From the NCBI GenBank assembly GCA_950022655.1, contig OX465579.1, positions 17,645,088 to 17,709,087 of the forward strand: a stretch of 64,000 bases of DNA. Direction: 5' to 3'. Positions 35,386 through 45,900 of this stretch are shown here, one piece after another; within the stretch, counting starts at the first letter, position 1; each line of letters begins with the position of its first letter. Below the pieces are notes generated by a model, which saw only the letters and a list, made by a program, of their open reading frames with translations, did not search any database and was not told the DNA's origin. The DNA comes from Alentia gelatinosa (taxonomy: Eukaryota; Annelida; Polychaeta; Phyllodocida; Polynoidae). The position numbers and the translations under genes were made by a program.

Positions 35386-36260
35386 GTATTGATTGTAGTT
35401 AAGATGCATGACAGAGATAGCTCTAGTGAAGACTAGAACTGGTAATTCTATTGATTGTAGTTAAGATGCATGACAGAGATAGCTCTAGTGAAGACTAGAA
35501 CTGATAATTCTATTGATTGTAGATAAGACGCATGACAGAGATAGCTCTAGTGAAGACTAGAACTGGTAATTCTATTAATTGTAGTTAAGATGCATGACAG
35601 AGATAGCTCTAGTGAAGACTAGAACTGGTAATTCTATTGATTGTAGTTAAGATGCATGACAGAGATAGCTCTAGTGAAGACTAGAACTGGTAATTCTATT
35701 GATTGTAGTTAAGATGCATGACAGAGATAGCTCTAGTGAAGACTAGAACTGGTAATTCTATTGATTGTAGTTAAGATGCATGACAGAGATAGCTCTAGTG
35801 AAGACTAGAACTGGTAATTCTATTGATTGTAGTTAAGATGCATGACAGAGATAGCTCTAGTGAAGACTAGAACTGGTAATTCTATTAATTGTAGATAAGA
35901 TGCATGACAGAGATAGCTCTAGTGAAGACTAGAACTGGTAATTCTATTGATTGTAGATAAGATGCATGACAGAGATAGCTCTAGTGAAGATTAGAACTGG
36001 TAATTCTATTGATTGTAGTTAAGATGCATGACAGAGATAGCTCTAGTGAAGACTAGAACTGGTAATTCTATTGATTGTAGATAAGATGCATGACAGAGAT
36101 AGCTCTAGTGAAGACTAAAACTGGTAATTCTATTGATTGTAGTTATGATGCATGAGAGAGATAGCTCTAGTGAAGACTAGAACTGGTAATTCTATTGATT
36201 GTAGATAAGATGCATGAGAGATAACTTAAGTAAAGAGTAGAACTGCTAATTCTATTGATC
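35386..36260. repeat. 62-bp minisatellite, 14 copies
   Basis: The phrase gattgtag recurs from 35391 to 36197, a distance of exactly 13 x 62 bp, so 14 units with the last one diverged. Each unit contains gatgcatgacagagatagct and a GAACTGGTAATT phrase (donor-like). The array begins at the donor of exon 10. Confidence 0.95.
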
Positions 36261-37523
36261 CCTTTTGGTGCACATTAGACAACTAAAGAAGTAGCATTAA
36301 GAGAAAATTTAGTTAGTTAGCCCGTAGCGATGGCTGTTCGAGGTCTTTTGTCAGTCATATTTGATTGGACTAAAAGCCAAGAACGGAATCGCTACGGGAT
36401 CATTCACTACGTTTTATCATTGTTATAACCTAAAATCATTAAAATAAATGCCATTTTATGTACTTGGGAAGTACACTACAGGCACAGTGGCCTGAACATT
36501 CACTACGTCTCAGTGAGCCCGAACATTATTATGCTGCACCCTAAGCAGCGGGTAGTATTTCGTAGGCGTTCGGCCATAGGTGCATAATGATTCTCTTTAC
36601 TTCATACCACTGAAATGAACTGTCCTGACATTGAACGTACACCAATATCTTCCTTATTTAGTTGTGTTATAATTCTTTGTATTGTCACCTTTCTATATTT
36701 GGTATTAATTGCTTGGTGACATTGTTTATAATGACTGACACATTTCACTTTTACTAATGCTCTGTTTCCACATACTAATGGATTTATTCTAATTCCCACC
36801 ACTTATGTTTCAGTATGCAACTTTTTCTTAAATTGTTCTTCACGATTGATATAGTTTCTACTATTTCTGTGAATTCGTCTGACTTATCATTCATGCAAAC
36901 TGTAAACTGTAAACTTCCTCATTCACACGTAAAGACTTTTAAGATAGTTTTGAATTTATTCTATTGCTCTCTTTAATCCATTACCTTATTAATCAGGTGC
37001 GGTAAATCAACTAATATTCTACATTTGTTAGTATTTTATTTAGTTAAATGCAGTTGGATTATAAGGAAACCATTTGCAAGAGCTACAACCTATGAGATAT
37101 ATGATGAACTTGATCTATATATTATCATTCTTTTTATTAAAGTAACACACGAGTAGTTGATATTGACGGAGCAATACCACGTTCTGGTAAAAGTAAACGC
37201 ACTTAAATTTTGAGGGGAAAAGGAGGAAAGTATACACAATATTCTGAGAAAAAAGACCTCAATGGCTGGAGGCACGTTAAGACCTCCAGGGTAAATAATC
37301 GTCTTTAAAAAAAAAAATTTAAAAAAAAAGGGAAGATTACAGCATATTCGGAGGAAAAAACCCCATTAAACTGTAGATATTCAGACGGAGGAAGTAATTT
37401 TTCATAAATCAAGAGAGGACATAGTTGAGTTTAAAATTTCCCGGGAACGCCAGATAGATGGTTTTTTTTTACACTGATTTATTTTGTATATTTGGTATAT
37501 TGATTCCAATTTAACTTCCTCAG
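36261..37523. other. Rest of intron before exon 11
   Basis: A short hairpin lies at about 36,319-36,400 (cccgtagcgat / atcgctacggg). Otherwise AT-rich and without recognised features. Confidence 0.4.
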
Positions 37524-37764
37524 CTACGACCCCTGCGCCAGCGGCAGCTAACCAGGTGGGGCTCGCACCAGAGCCACGGGCTCTTCCACAGCTGCAGGCG
37601 GTAGCCAGTCCGGCAGATGCGGCGAGCTACTTGCCCTGCCCCTTCACGGGCATCTCCAGCAACGCAGCCACAAGCACCATCACCTTCACCCTGGACTGTA
37701 CAGACCTCGGCCTCGAGAATAACGTAACCGCTTCTGTCAAGATCGTGTATACTGTCGTCAATGG
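37524..37764 (+). CDS. Exon 11: Pro/Ala linker and first module end
   Basis: Acceptor aacttcctcag, donor GTGAGT, two bases in, two bases over at the end. The product starts with a Pro/Ala-rich linker (TTPAPAAANQ), has two Cys (LPCPF and LDC) and ends in NNVTASVKIVYTVVNG. That end has the same sequon-strand pattern as the short partner exons 13, 15, 17 and 19. Exon 11 therefore seems to carry the closing strand of a first module and to link the mucin stalk to the repeat array. GC-rich against AT-rich introns. Confidence 0.82.
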
Positions 37765-37859
37765 GTGAGTAAGCGAGTCAGCCATACACACGTGAACTCT
37801 CAGTTTCTAGAGTTGTGCAAAAAGAATACAATATGAGAAATCCTGTAAGTTGCAGGCGA

Positions 37860-37990
37860 TAGGGTTTTCAATGGACTGGTCTGGCCGATTCGGGCCGATT
37901 TGCTGATCGTCGGCTCTGCCTGGCCGGCCTTTTCAAAACCAGCCGGCCGGCCGCCTCTGGCCGTCTCTGAGTGTCGATTTGGTGGATCAC
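37860..37990. mobile_element. GC-rich repeat fragment ending in ttggtggatc
   Basis: Shares its GC-rich character and the ttggtggatca end with the nested element at 10,063-11,030 (ccggccggccgcc). Confidence 0.4.
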
Positions 37991-37994
37991 ATGC

Positions 37995-38200
37995 TTTAAA
38001 CTGGGCGAATCATAATATGATATGCCTCATTAGAAAGAGAATAAAAAACAGTAGGTGCTAGGAAGTGGAATTTTTAAGGTAGATTCTATATTTACTGAGA
38101 TATTCAAGTATTTGTTGAAATTAGGGGGGGGGGGATTTGAGTGAAATGGGCATACTCAAAGAGATGTTTACTCAATACTCAAAGAGATGTTTACTCAAGA
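37995..38200. repeat. Dispersed repeat, partial copy
   Basis: gatatgcctcattagaaaga ... cagtaggtgctaggaagtgg ... attcaagtatttgttgaaa matches 22,480-22,650 and 62,800-62,945. Confidence 0.6.
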
Positions 38201-39312
38201 TTGTTGTAAGACTGTTGCAAAATTGTTGAAAACTGTTATGAGACTGATGCAAGACTGTTGTAAGACTGTAGCAAGACTGTTGTAAGGCTGATACAAGACT
38301 GATACAAAATTGTTATAAGACTGTTGCAAGACTGTTGTACGGCTCATACAAGACTGTTGCAAGACTGTTGCAAGACTGTTGCAAGACTGTTGTAAGACTG
38401 TTGCAAGACTATTGTAAGACTGTTGCAAGACTGTTGGAGGACTGCTGATAGACTTGCAAGACTGTTGTACGGCTGATACAAGACTGTTGCAAGACTGTTG
38501 TAAGTCTGTTGCAAGATTGTTGTAAGACTGTTGTAAGACTGTAGCAAGACTGTAGCAAGACTGTTGTAAGGCTGATACAAGACTGTTGCAAGATTGTTAT
38601 AAGACTGTTGCAAGACTGTTGTAAGACTGTTGTAAGATTGATGTAAGACTGTTGCAAGACCTGTAAGACTGATAAAAGACTGTTGTAGGACTCTTGTACC
38701 GCTGATACAAGACTGTTGCAAGACTGTTGTATGACTGTTGCAAGATTGCTGCCAGGCTGATACAAGACTGTTATAAGACTGATGCAAGACTGATGTAAGA
38801 CTGTTGTAAAACTGATACAAGACTGTTGCAAGACTTGTAAGATTTTAACAAGACTGTGCAAGACTGTTGTAAGACTGATGAAGGAATGTTGCAAGACTTG
38901 AGTAGGACTGTTGCAAGACTTGCAAGACTTTTTAAAAACTGTTGTACAGCTGATACAAGACAGTTGTAAGACTGTTTTAAGGCTGATGCAAGAATGTTGC
39001 AAGACTGTTGTAAGACTGTTGCAAGACTGTTGCAAAGTTTAAGCAAGACTGTTGTAAGACCGCAGTAAGACTATTGTCAGGCTAATATCAGACTGTGGTA
39101 AGACTGTTGTTAGGCTGATACAAGACTGTTGAAAGACTGCTGTACGACTGATACAAGACTGGTGCAAGATTTGTAAGACTGTTGTAACGACCATTGTAAG
39201 ACTGTTGTAAGACTATTGCAAGGCTTATGCAAGACTGTTGCAAGACTGCAGTAAGACTGGTACAAGCTTTATAAGACTGTTGTAAGACTTGTGAGACTGT
39301 TGTAAGGCTGAT
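38197..39312. repeat. Minisatellite of about 11 bp (gactgttgtaa / gactgttgcaa)
   Basis: About 1.1 kb of imperfect units. Because the unit avoids stops on the minus strand it opens frames of up to 208 codons (LQQSCNSLTTV-like); these are artefacts. Confidence 0.93.
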
Positions 39313-40098
39313 ATAATATGATATGATATTGGGTGTTAATAGATTTAATATTACATTTATCTTGTTTGGACTGATTTAAAAAGTTATATTTTTTAGACTT
39401 CTTCAACCATTTATACATAACTTTGTTCAACAAAAAATATGACAATACCATATCAACCTTTGTATCCTTGTTTAATATTTTGACATGGATTTAAAAAAAA
39501 GAACTCATTTCAGTTGGGAGGACCTTTTTAGTCACAGGTCCATTTTGAAGAACTCCTTGGCAGGGTCTGGTCTCTCCCTAGACTAGTAATTAATCATTAG
39601 CAGACCTTGTATTAGAGGGAAACTATGTTCCGGTGGGAATAAGTCAAAGTTACGAGGTAAGGGTTGAAAAAATTACTGCCCAAGGCGTAGCCGCAGGCAG
39701 TAATTTGTCCAAGCCTTACCGAGTAACTTTGACTTATTTCCACTGGTACGTGGTTTCCCTATTCCTATATACCTTCAATTGTCGGCTGATATCGTCGATA
39801 AAAACCGAACGTCTGAACGTCAACCTGTGCAGTAAACGTCAACCTGGGCAGTAACTTCAACCTGGGCAGTAAACAAAAGTTATTCCACCCCCAGCAGCGT
39901 TAAGTAATCATAGGTTGTTCGCTTATAGGTATATAGGAATAAGTGTTAAATGCGTCCACCTGCTAATTTGGCCTTTAAAGGCCAATATTTCTATATCAGA
40001 ATGCACACTTAGCTCTTGTTTATACTGGCGGGTCTACTACGGTAGCTGTTGTTAGTTAACCATCACATTCAATGATGACACTTGTTTCTTGCTTGCAG
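39313..40098. other. Rest of intron before exon 12
   Basis: Contains a hairpin (39,633-39,746, separate entry) and, from about 39,970, a 55-base segment shared with the intron before exon 15. Confidence 0.4.
39633..39746. repeat. Strong hairpin of about 115 bp
   Basis: ggaataagtcaaagttac and gtaactttgacttatttcc are reverse complements, with the inner ggtaaggg / ccttacc and attactgcc / ggcagtaat continuing the stem. Looks like a small palindromic MITE. Confidence 0.75.
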
Positions 40099-40364
40099 GC
40101 AACTGGCGTCTCAGTTTGTGTTCTCCTCAGAGAACGCAGAGATTGAGAGGCTCATTCAGGAGGCTGTGACCAAAGTGTTGGAAGACAATAATCTAGATGT
40201 AGTGGACACGGACGACATTACAAGGGATAAGTTCCCCTATGAACTGCGCTATGAGCTCATCGTTGAAGGGATGCTTCTGGATGAGGCAGTCGCCAATAAC
40301 GCTGAAATCGGAATTGCTAATGCTTTCAGCGATCTTTATGCCTCCGGCCAGGAAAATGCTACAA
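40099..40364 (+). CDS. Exon 12: repeat module, long exon
   Basis: Acceptor cttgcttgcag, donor GTAAGT, one base in, one over. About 88 residues: a first strand (SQFVFSS), an acidic helix (EIERLIQEAVTKVLED), a strand-like segment (YELRYELIVEGMLL) and a second helix (EIGIANAFSDLY), ending with an NAT sequon. The order strand-helix-strand-helix, closed by the strand in exon 13, is that of a ferredoxin-like fold such as SEA domains, which often follow mucin stalks. This fold guess is inference; no family signature was recognised. Confidence 0.85.
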
Positions 40365-40995
40365 GTAAGTTGTACGATTTTTTGTCTGTTCCTTCCAATG
40401 GCTATTTCTGCATAAACGTAGAATTTAGATTTTCCAATATTCTTTATGCTGGTCAGGGTTTACAGACTTTTACTTTTAAATTTATTTTCAGCCTTTCACC
40501 CGTAGCAAGACCATGTCCTCAACTTTTTCAGCAAATTCAGAAACTTTATTCAATAAGGCAGATTTTATCAGTCAATCATTGACCTTTACCCAAATATTCA
40601 ATGTGTCTTTTCAAATGTCCATAAATGTACTTAGAAGTGGGTTGTAGAGCCTCAGTGCTCTTTTAAACTAGACTATCAACTACACATCTCAGCAAATTCA
40701 CTCTTCACACTAAATATTTACAGCTCTATTTGTGGATAGAGTCGGGAAGCCTATGTTTGCTGTTTACCTAGTTTTTATTTCGGTTTGACCTATAGGTCAA
40801 GACCGAAATATATTAGGGAAGACGGGGAACAGTTTTTGCGGCTTACATTATAATACATTAAAGTAATGTATTCTGAATAATTAGAGCCTCGATACCCTCG
40901 ATACCGGTCCGGACCCGGCAACAGTAGTGTATTTTTATATATTGTATAGGCACCTGTTGCGGTTCAGTGTATTTATATATTGCAACAGGCTTCCA

Positions 40996-41161
40996 CCTCC
41001 CTCCCTCCCTCCCTCCCTCCCTCCCTCCCTCCCTCCCTCCCTGCCTCCCTGCCTCCCTGCCTCCCTCCCTGCCTCCCTCCCTCCCTCCCTCCCTCCCTCC
41101 CTCCCTCCCTCCCTCCCTCCCTCCCTCCCTCCCTCCCTGCCTCCCTCCCTCCCTCCCTCCC
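40996..41161. repeat. (CCCT)n microsatellite with CTGC variants
   Basis: About 165 bp of cctccctcc with a few ctgc units. It is flanked by two related sequences that share cagtagtgtatttatatat and caggcttccac (about 40,920-40,995 and 41,340-41,380). Confidence 0.95.
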
Positions 41162-42007
41162 TAGCGTGTGGATCCAGCGGGTGAGTTTGATCTGTATATT
41201 TATGTTACGTTGAGCCTCTGACTATGTCTTGTATGCTGGTGACCTATGTGACCCGATTCCCTCGAACACGTCTGGTCTCGGCACCCGTTGCGGTTCAATG
41301 AATACCTACTAGCGGGTCAGATATGGTCCGCATCCGGCGACAGTAGTGTATTTATATATATTGGAACAGGCTTCCACGGGTGCCGACACCAGACACGTTG
41401 GATCGAATCAGGGGCCTGTATAATAATCTTTTTTATTTCTTAAAATAGGTATACATTACTTGTTGAAACCGAAATCATGGCAATGCCATGCCAACTTATA
41501 ATCTTTGTCTTGTCATCCAATTTTAAACCTTTATGCCCTACCGTATCTGTAAGCCCTGCTGAGTAATAATTTCTCCAAAAGAATAAGTACCTACTACGTA
41601 TAAAACGTGTAAGTTCTGTCGGATGTGCTTGGAGTTTCTTTCGCACATAGAGATATTGTTAATGAGATCTAGGCTTGGAGATTGAAGCACCACAAGAGGG
41701 AGATTCTAGTGTAGAGGAAAACTGGAAACTGTTCCTTGGGTTTTAAATGTCTTTACTCAGGTGCACCTTACGCGGGTTGTCACTCCGCAACAATTGTGGA
41801 GGCCACTTAGAATCTGAGGACAACCTGTGTCTTACAAAATGATAGGCCTTTCGATAGATCCCTGTTCATTTGATAGGGGGGATTATTCATTGCAAGTAGT
41901 TTTCTTCATTTTTTTTGGCATGGAGCCAACTACTTGTAATGCAACAAAGTCGCTAGTGTGGTTCTCGTAAGTGCACTAGACGGTATAGTTTACTCTTCAT
42001 CTTCCAG
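41162..42007. other. Rest of intron before exon 13
   Basis: No exon seen; the partly duplicated flank of the microsatellite extends to about 41,400. Confidence 0.35.
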
Positions 42008-42065
42008 GTTTCAATAACATTACTGTTTACATCGAGAGGACCTCAGAAGCGATTGGAGAGGATGG
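42008..42065 (+). CDS. Exon 13: short partner exon closing the module
   Basis: 58 bases, acceptor tcttccag, donor GTAAGT, two bases in, two over. It encodes SFNNITVYIERTSEAIGEDG: an N-glycosylation sequon followed by a strand and a polar tail. Too short to find by open frame alone; its reality rests on both splice sites, exact phase fit on each side, and the same length and pattern as exon 15. Confidence 0.82.
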
Positions 42066-42219
42066 GTAAGTTTTATATTTGGAAAACTCGTTATAAATTC
42101 AAACATTGGGTTATCATTTTCCCTTAAAGCAATGAGTTCGAAAAAGTCTAGTTGAAGCCTGTGTTTTTGTTTCTGCAATGCTAACTTGATGTGTAATGAA
42201 TATCTGACGAGGCAAAAGA

Positions 42220-42575
42220 AAAGGAAACTCATGAGATGAAAATTACTGTCTGCACTCCACCAAGTTTGACCATGGAGTAATTCACGAAACGAAGCTCAGT
42301 GAATGACGTATATGGGTGATAATTTTTAGCGATGTACAATTGGTCAATTTCTGATGTATAGACAAAAGTGTAAAATACAAGGGGAAATGTGGACCGAGTT
42401 ATTTTCATTGAGTGGGTTTCCCATTTTATCTCACCGCATATACATGATCAGGAACATTATTAATCAATGAAATAAATCACCCAATTAGCCATTCAGTATT
42501 GGGCACATTACCTTCATGGCCATGGAGTACAAGTTCCTTGCGTTAAGCCTATGGAGAAAAATACCTGGGTAAGAT
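42220..42575. mobile_element. Family P MITE, copy 6
   Basis: ggaaactcatgagatgaaaa ... gtttgaccatggagtaattc, a short insertion, then ttttcattgagtgggtttcc and the extended end (gttaagcctatgg, acctgggtaagat). Confidence 0.65.
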
Positions 42576-42612
42576 GATACCTCCTCCCTGAAAAACAATA
42601 CTCATCTTTCAG

Positions 42613-42881
42613 GATACAAATTACCATCTTTGAATACTGGGTGAGCGTGGATAACAATGTGGATAACCTGCTGGATCCGGCCGCCTATGCTGCCCCGGCG
42701 TCGTCGATACTGGCAGAGGCTATCAGCCTGAGAAACCGCACCTTGGTGGCATACAACGGCACGGTGTACGACTACGAGGAGAGTTTCGGCCTCTTCATTG
42801 AGGGTACAGTGTACGACGGTGACGTGGAGCACTTTGAAACACTGCTCACTGACTGGTGGCAGAAGGACTCTGGTTCCACCG
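42613..42881 (+). CDS. Exon 14: repeat module, long exon
   Basis: Acceptor ctcatctttcag, donor GTAAGC, one base in, one over. First strand ITIFEYWVSVDN, a helix-like segment ASSILAEAISL, sequons NRT and NGT, then the module hallmark ESFGLFIEGTVYDGDVEHF followed by a hydrophobic helix (ETLLTDWW). It lines up best with exon 20. No cysteine. Extracellular by context and glycosylation sites. Confidence 0.87.
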
Positions 42882-43093
42882 GTAAGCTGCTCATACGGAT
42901 TTCATTTGAAAACTCTTTTTTTTTTTTTTTTTTTTTCTTTTTTTTTCTTTTAGCTCAAAACCCTAGCCACCCATTCAGAGCGGTTTTGATTAAAGGGGGT
43001 GCTCCACCAGGCCGATTTCTCACCCGATCAATTGTTCCTGGGCGCTTAAGATGAAGCCCACATTTTGTAATTTATCTAATTCTGATAATAGTT

Positions 43094-43095
<2 letters not shown>

Positions 43096-43129
<34 letters not shown>

Positions 43130-43215
43130 CTTTTTATTAGGGAAAATGGTTTATACATTTTAAACACCGGATTCGGCATTACTGCCGTTCTTCCATCCGG
43201 GCCCTCTAGCGGAGT
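43096..43215 (-). mobile_element. LINE 3' end (minus strand), copy B
   Basis: A T-run, then on the minus strand GATGGAAGAACGGC ... CCCTAATAAAAAGT before the A-tail. Same 3' family as 6,661 and 51,2xx. Confidence 0.5.
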
Positions 43216-43673
43216 TGCACATTCTGGTCACATTTATCAATCGATGACAGTCTCAGCAGTATCCATATGTGTAATTTCTAGAATATTCCATCGAAGTGAA
43301 TATATGGTAGAAAATGGGATGATAATGTGTATGAATAATCTCTACATTCATCGAAAATTGGTTGGTCCTTATAAATGACCATTTTCAAAGATATGAGAAA
43401 TTCTAGGGCATCCGATCATGATCGGCGAGTGTCTGGCTATGAAATTGGCGACCGTCGGTCCAGTGGAATACCCCCTTAAATTAGATGAATCCCATCTCAC
43501 TGAATTGATTTAATTAAATGAATTAGTTCCATTGGTCAGCGTTTCGTACGGGTAGACTGGTTTAATATCAGCTACCTGTTTTGAATTTTAAATATGGCCA
43601 CCAACTCCTTTGGCATTTAAAGGGCATTATTTCTATTTGAAAATACACACTTAGCTCTTGTTTCTTTCCACAG
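43216..43673. other. Rest of intron before exon 15
   Basis: Ends with ggcatttaaagggcattatt ... cacacttagctcttgttt, shared with the intron before exon 12 (39,970-40,022). Confidence 0.45.
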
Positions 43674-43731
43674 AATATGATGATGTAACGGTATCCATCA
43701 AAGAGACAGAAGAGTACTTCACATCTAAAAG
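43674..43731 (+). CDS. Exon 15: short partner exon
   Basis: 58 bases, acceptor tttctttccacag, donor GTAAGT, two bases in, two over, the same as exon 13. It encodes EYDDVTVSIKETEEYFTSK: a VTVxI strand followed by an acidic, charged tail. The 55 bases upstream resemble those upstream of exon 12, a trace of duplication. Confidence 0.83.
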
Positions 43732-44414
43732 GTAAGTTTTGCTCTTCGGGGCCTATACGACTATCGGTAGTTTTTTTTTATGTTATATATGTATTTAAGT
43801 TAATTTTCACTTCGCGTTCAATAGTTACATACCATCAATGGACCTGATTTTACTTCATGTCATAAATTCCCTTAATAAGCTTCAAAGTCATATTCCATGA
43901 TGCAGTTAGTTCAGTCTTTTGTCAGGCAAGTGTAGGAAAAGGGGACCGATAACCTAGATAGCTTGACTTGGAAGTTTCAAAACCCATATAAAACAGGCTA
44001 TATCTGAAATAGACTGATTCTACATCATATTCATCTCTTTTAAGAATTAACAGTTTATTCTGTGTCAAACAAATAATCAAAACAAATATCGGGAAATCCT
44101 ACATCATTTTGAACCTTTTCACCCATGGTAAGCCTATGTTCTAAAACTTTTTCAACAAATTAAGAAAATTCATATAATTAAGACACATTTTATAGATGAT
44201 GTAATAGCCCTTATCCAATTATTCCCAAAATATTTATATGTCACCTTCTGATATTCATAAATTCATATGGACGCCTAGACTTATGGTTTTTGACTCTCAT
44301 TAGAGAGTGGTTCTGTTCAACCTAAACTTTCACTATAACTGACAAAAATTGGATGAATTATGAATGTGGGCTGGTCTTGAGACAATTGTTTTCAATCGTT
44401 ATGATAAACAAACA
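43732..44414. other. Start of intron after exon 15
   Basis: AT-rich, nothing recognised before the long inverted-repeat element. Confidence 0.4.
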
Positions 44415-45900
44415 TAGTAGTAGGGGAGCAAATGACCTGAAAAATGGGTCACAATGACACCCGAGAGTCTCCTGGCTGAAACTTGCCATGTTGGTCAATT
44501 ATGACCTCAGGAATCTGAATCTGATGCTCGTTTGTTCCAAAAAGTGTAGCATCATGCTCGTTTCCATGGTAACAGAAGGAAAACATATTTTGATAATTAC
44601 TGATATATATTAAATACTTTGATATAAAAAGGTAAAAATATGCATATTTTCTGTGAAGAAAATCATTGATTCTTGTATCATAAGTATACACTATGAAAAT
44701 ATGCCCTTTTCCATTTTCATGGAAGAATTGTTGCCATGGTAACATTCCAATTTCTAGGAGAACCCTTATTTTTGTTTTTCTTATGGTACTTTATGCTACT
44801 TGATGTTGAATAAAAAGATTTATTTTATGAACAATACATCAAAATTGATGAATATAGCAAAAGTACACAGCAATAACGGGCAGCGCAATTTTTTGAAGTC
44901 ATTAGATTGTTTCCATGGCAACCATCACAATGCATTTTCTATGACCATATCTGCCAAATAGTGATAGATTAACTGGATATTTGTTTGGCAAGTCTTAATG
45001 ACATGGCAACTAGTAGAGGAGTAGAGTATAAAAATGGTCATTAGAGAGTCTCCTGCATGAAACCTGCCATATTTGTCAATTATTACATGGGGAATCTGAT
45101 TCTGCCACTATTTTGTCCAAAAGAATGTAGCATCACTTCTGTTTCCATGACAACATAAATGCATAATGAGTTACTCAGAAATCCCTATTTTCCTATACAT
45201 ATGAATAGTAAGTGTAAGAAAAACAACAAAACATCTGCTCACAAGCTTTCATTTTCATTTTTGTATGTATACCTTTGGAACATATTGGAGGATTGTTATT
45301 TACATTCCCTTAGAATTTGATTGCCATGGCAACCAATGCAGCCCAAAACATCCACTGCAGTAAGCAACTCTAAATGTCAGTGAAACTAACTGCTATACCT
45401 TTATAGTAACTGAAGATAGAGACTTTATTCTTGTACTTTGAGAGTCTACTGCATAAAATGAGGCATGTTTGTCAATTATTACATGGGGATTGTGATTATG
45501 CCACTCTTTTGGCCAAAAGAATGTAGCATCACTTCTGTTTCCATGACAACATAAATGCATGATAATTTACTCAGAGACCACTATTTCCCTAAACATATGA
45601 ATAGTAAGTCTAAGCAAAATGGCGAATCATCTGTTTATGAGATAACATTTGCATTTTTTATAGTATACAATTTGGGCATGATGGGGAAGTGTTATTTCCA
45701 TGTTCTTAGAATGTGGTTGCCATGGCAACCAATGCAGCATAAAACATTCATTGAAGTAATCAACTCTAACTATCATCTAAATAAATTGCTATAACTTTTG
45801 AGCCACTGAAGATAGAGATCTAATGGAAGTATCTATTCTGGTAAATTAAAGCATGTAGAATCCAATTGGATGCATTAGCCATCCCAGAATGCAATATTTT
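44415..45900 (+). repeat. Left inverted arm with seven X-box-like palindromes
   Basis: GTTNCCATGRNAAC-type sites start at 44560, 44730, 44909, 45141, 45320, 45537 and 45716. Spacing repeats as 411 and 396 bp, so the arm is itself about three diverged tandem units of roughly 400 bp. GTTGCCATGGCAAC is the consensus of the RFX-binding X-box. Confidence 0.85.

Noticed and set aside
35386..36260. CRISPR-like array
   Set aside because: Units are directly adjacent 62-bp repeats without variable spacers, in an animal intron; it is a minisatellite.
38195..39046. Minus-strand open frames up to 208 codons (Gln/Ser/Cys/Asn-rich)
   Set aside because: Generated by an 11-bp minisatellite whose unit lacks stops; overlapping frames are equally open and no splice context fits.
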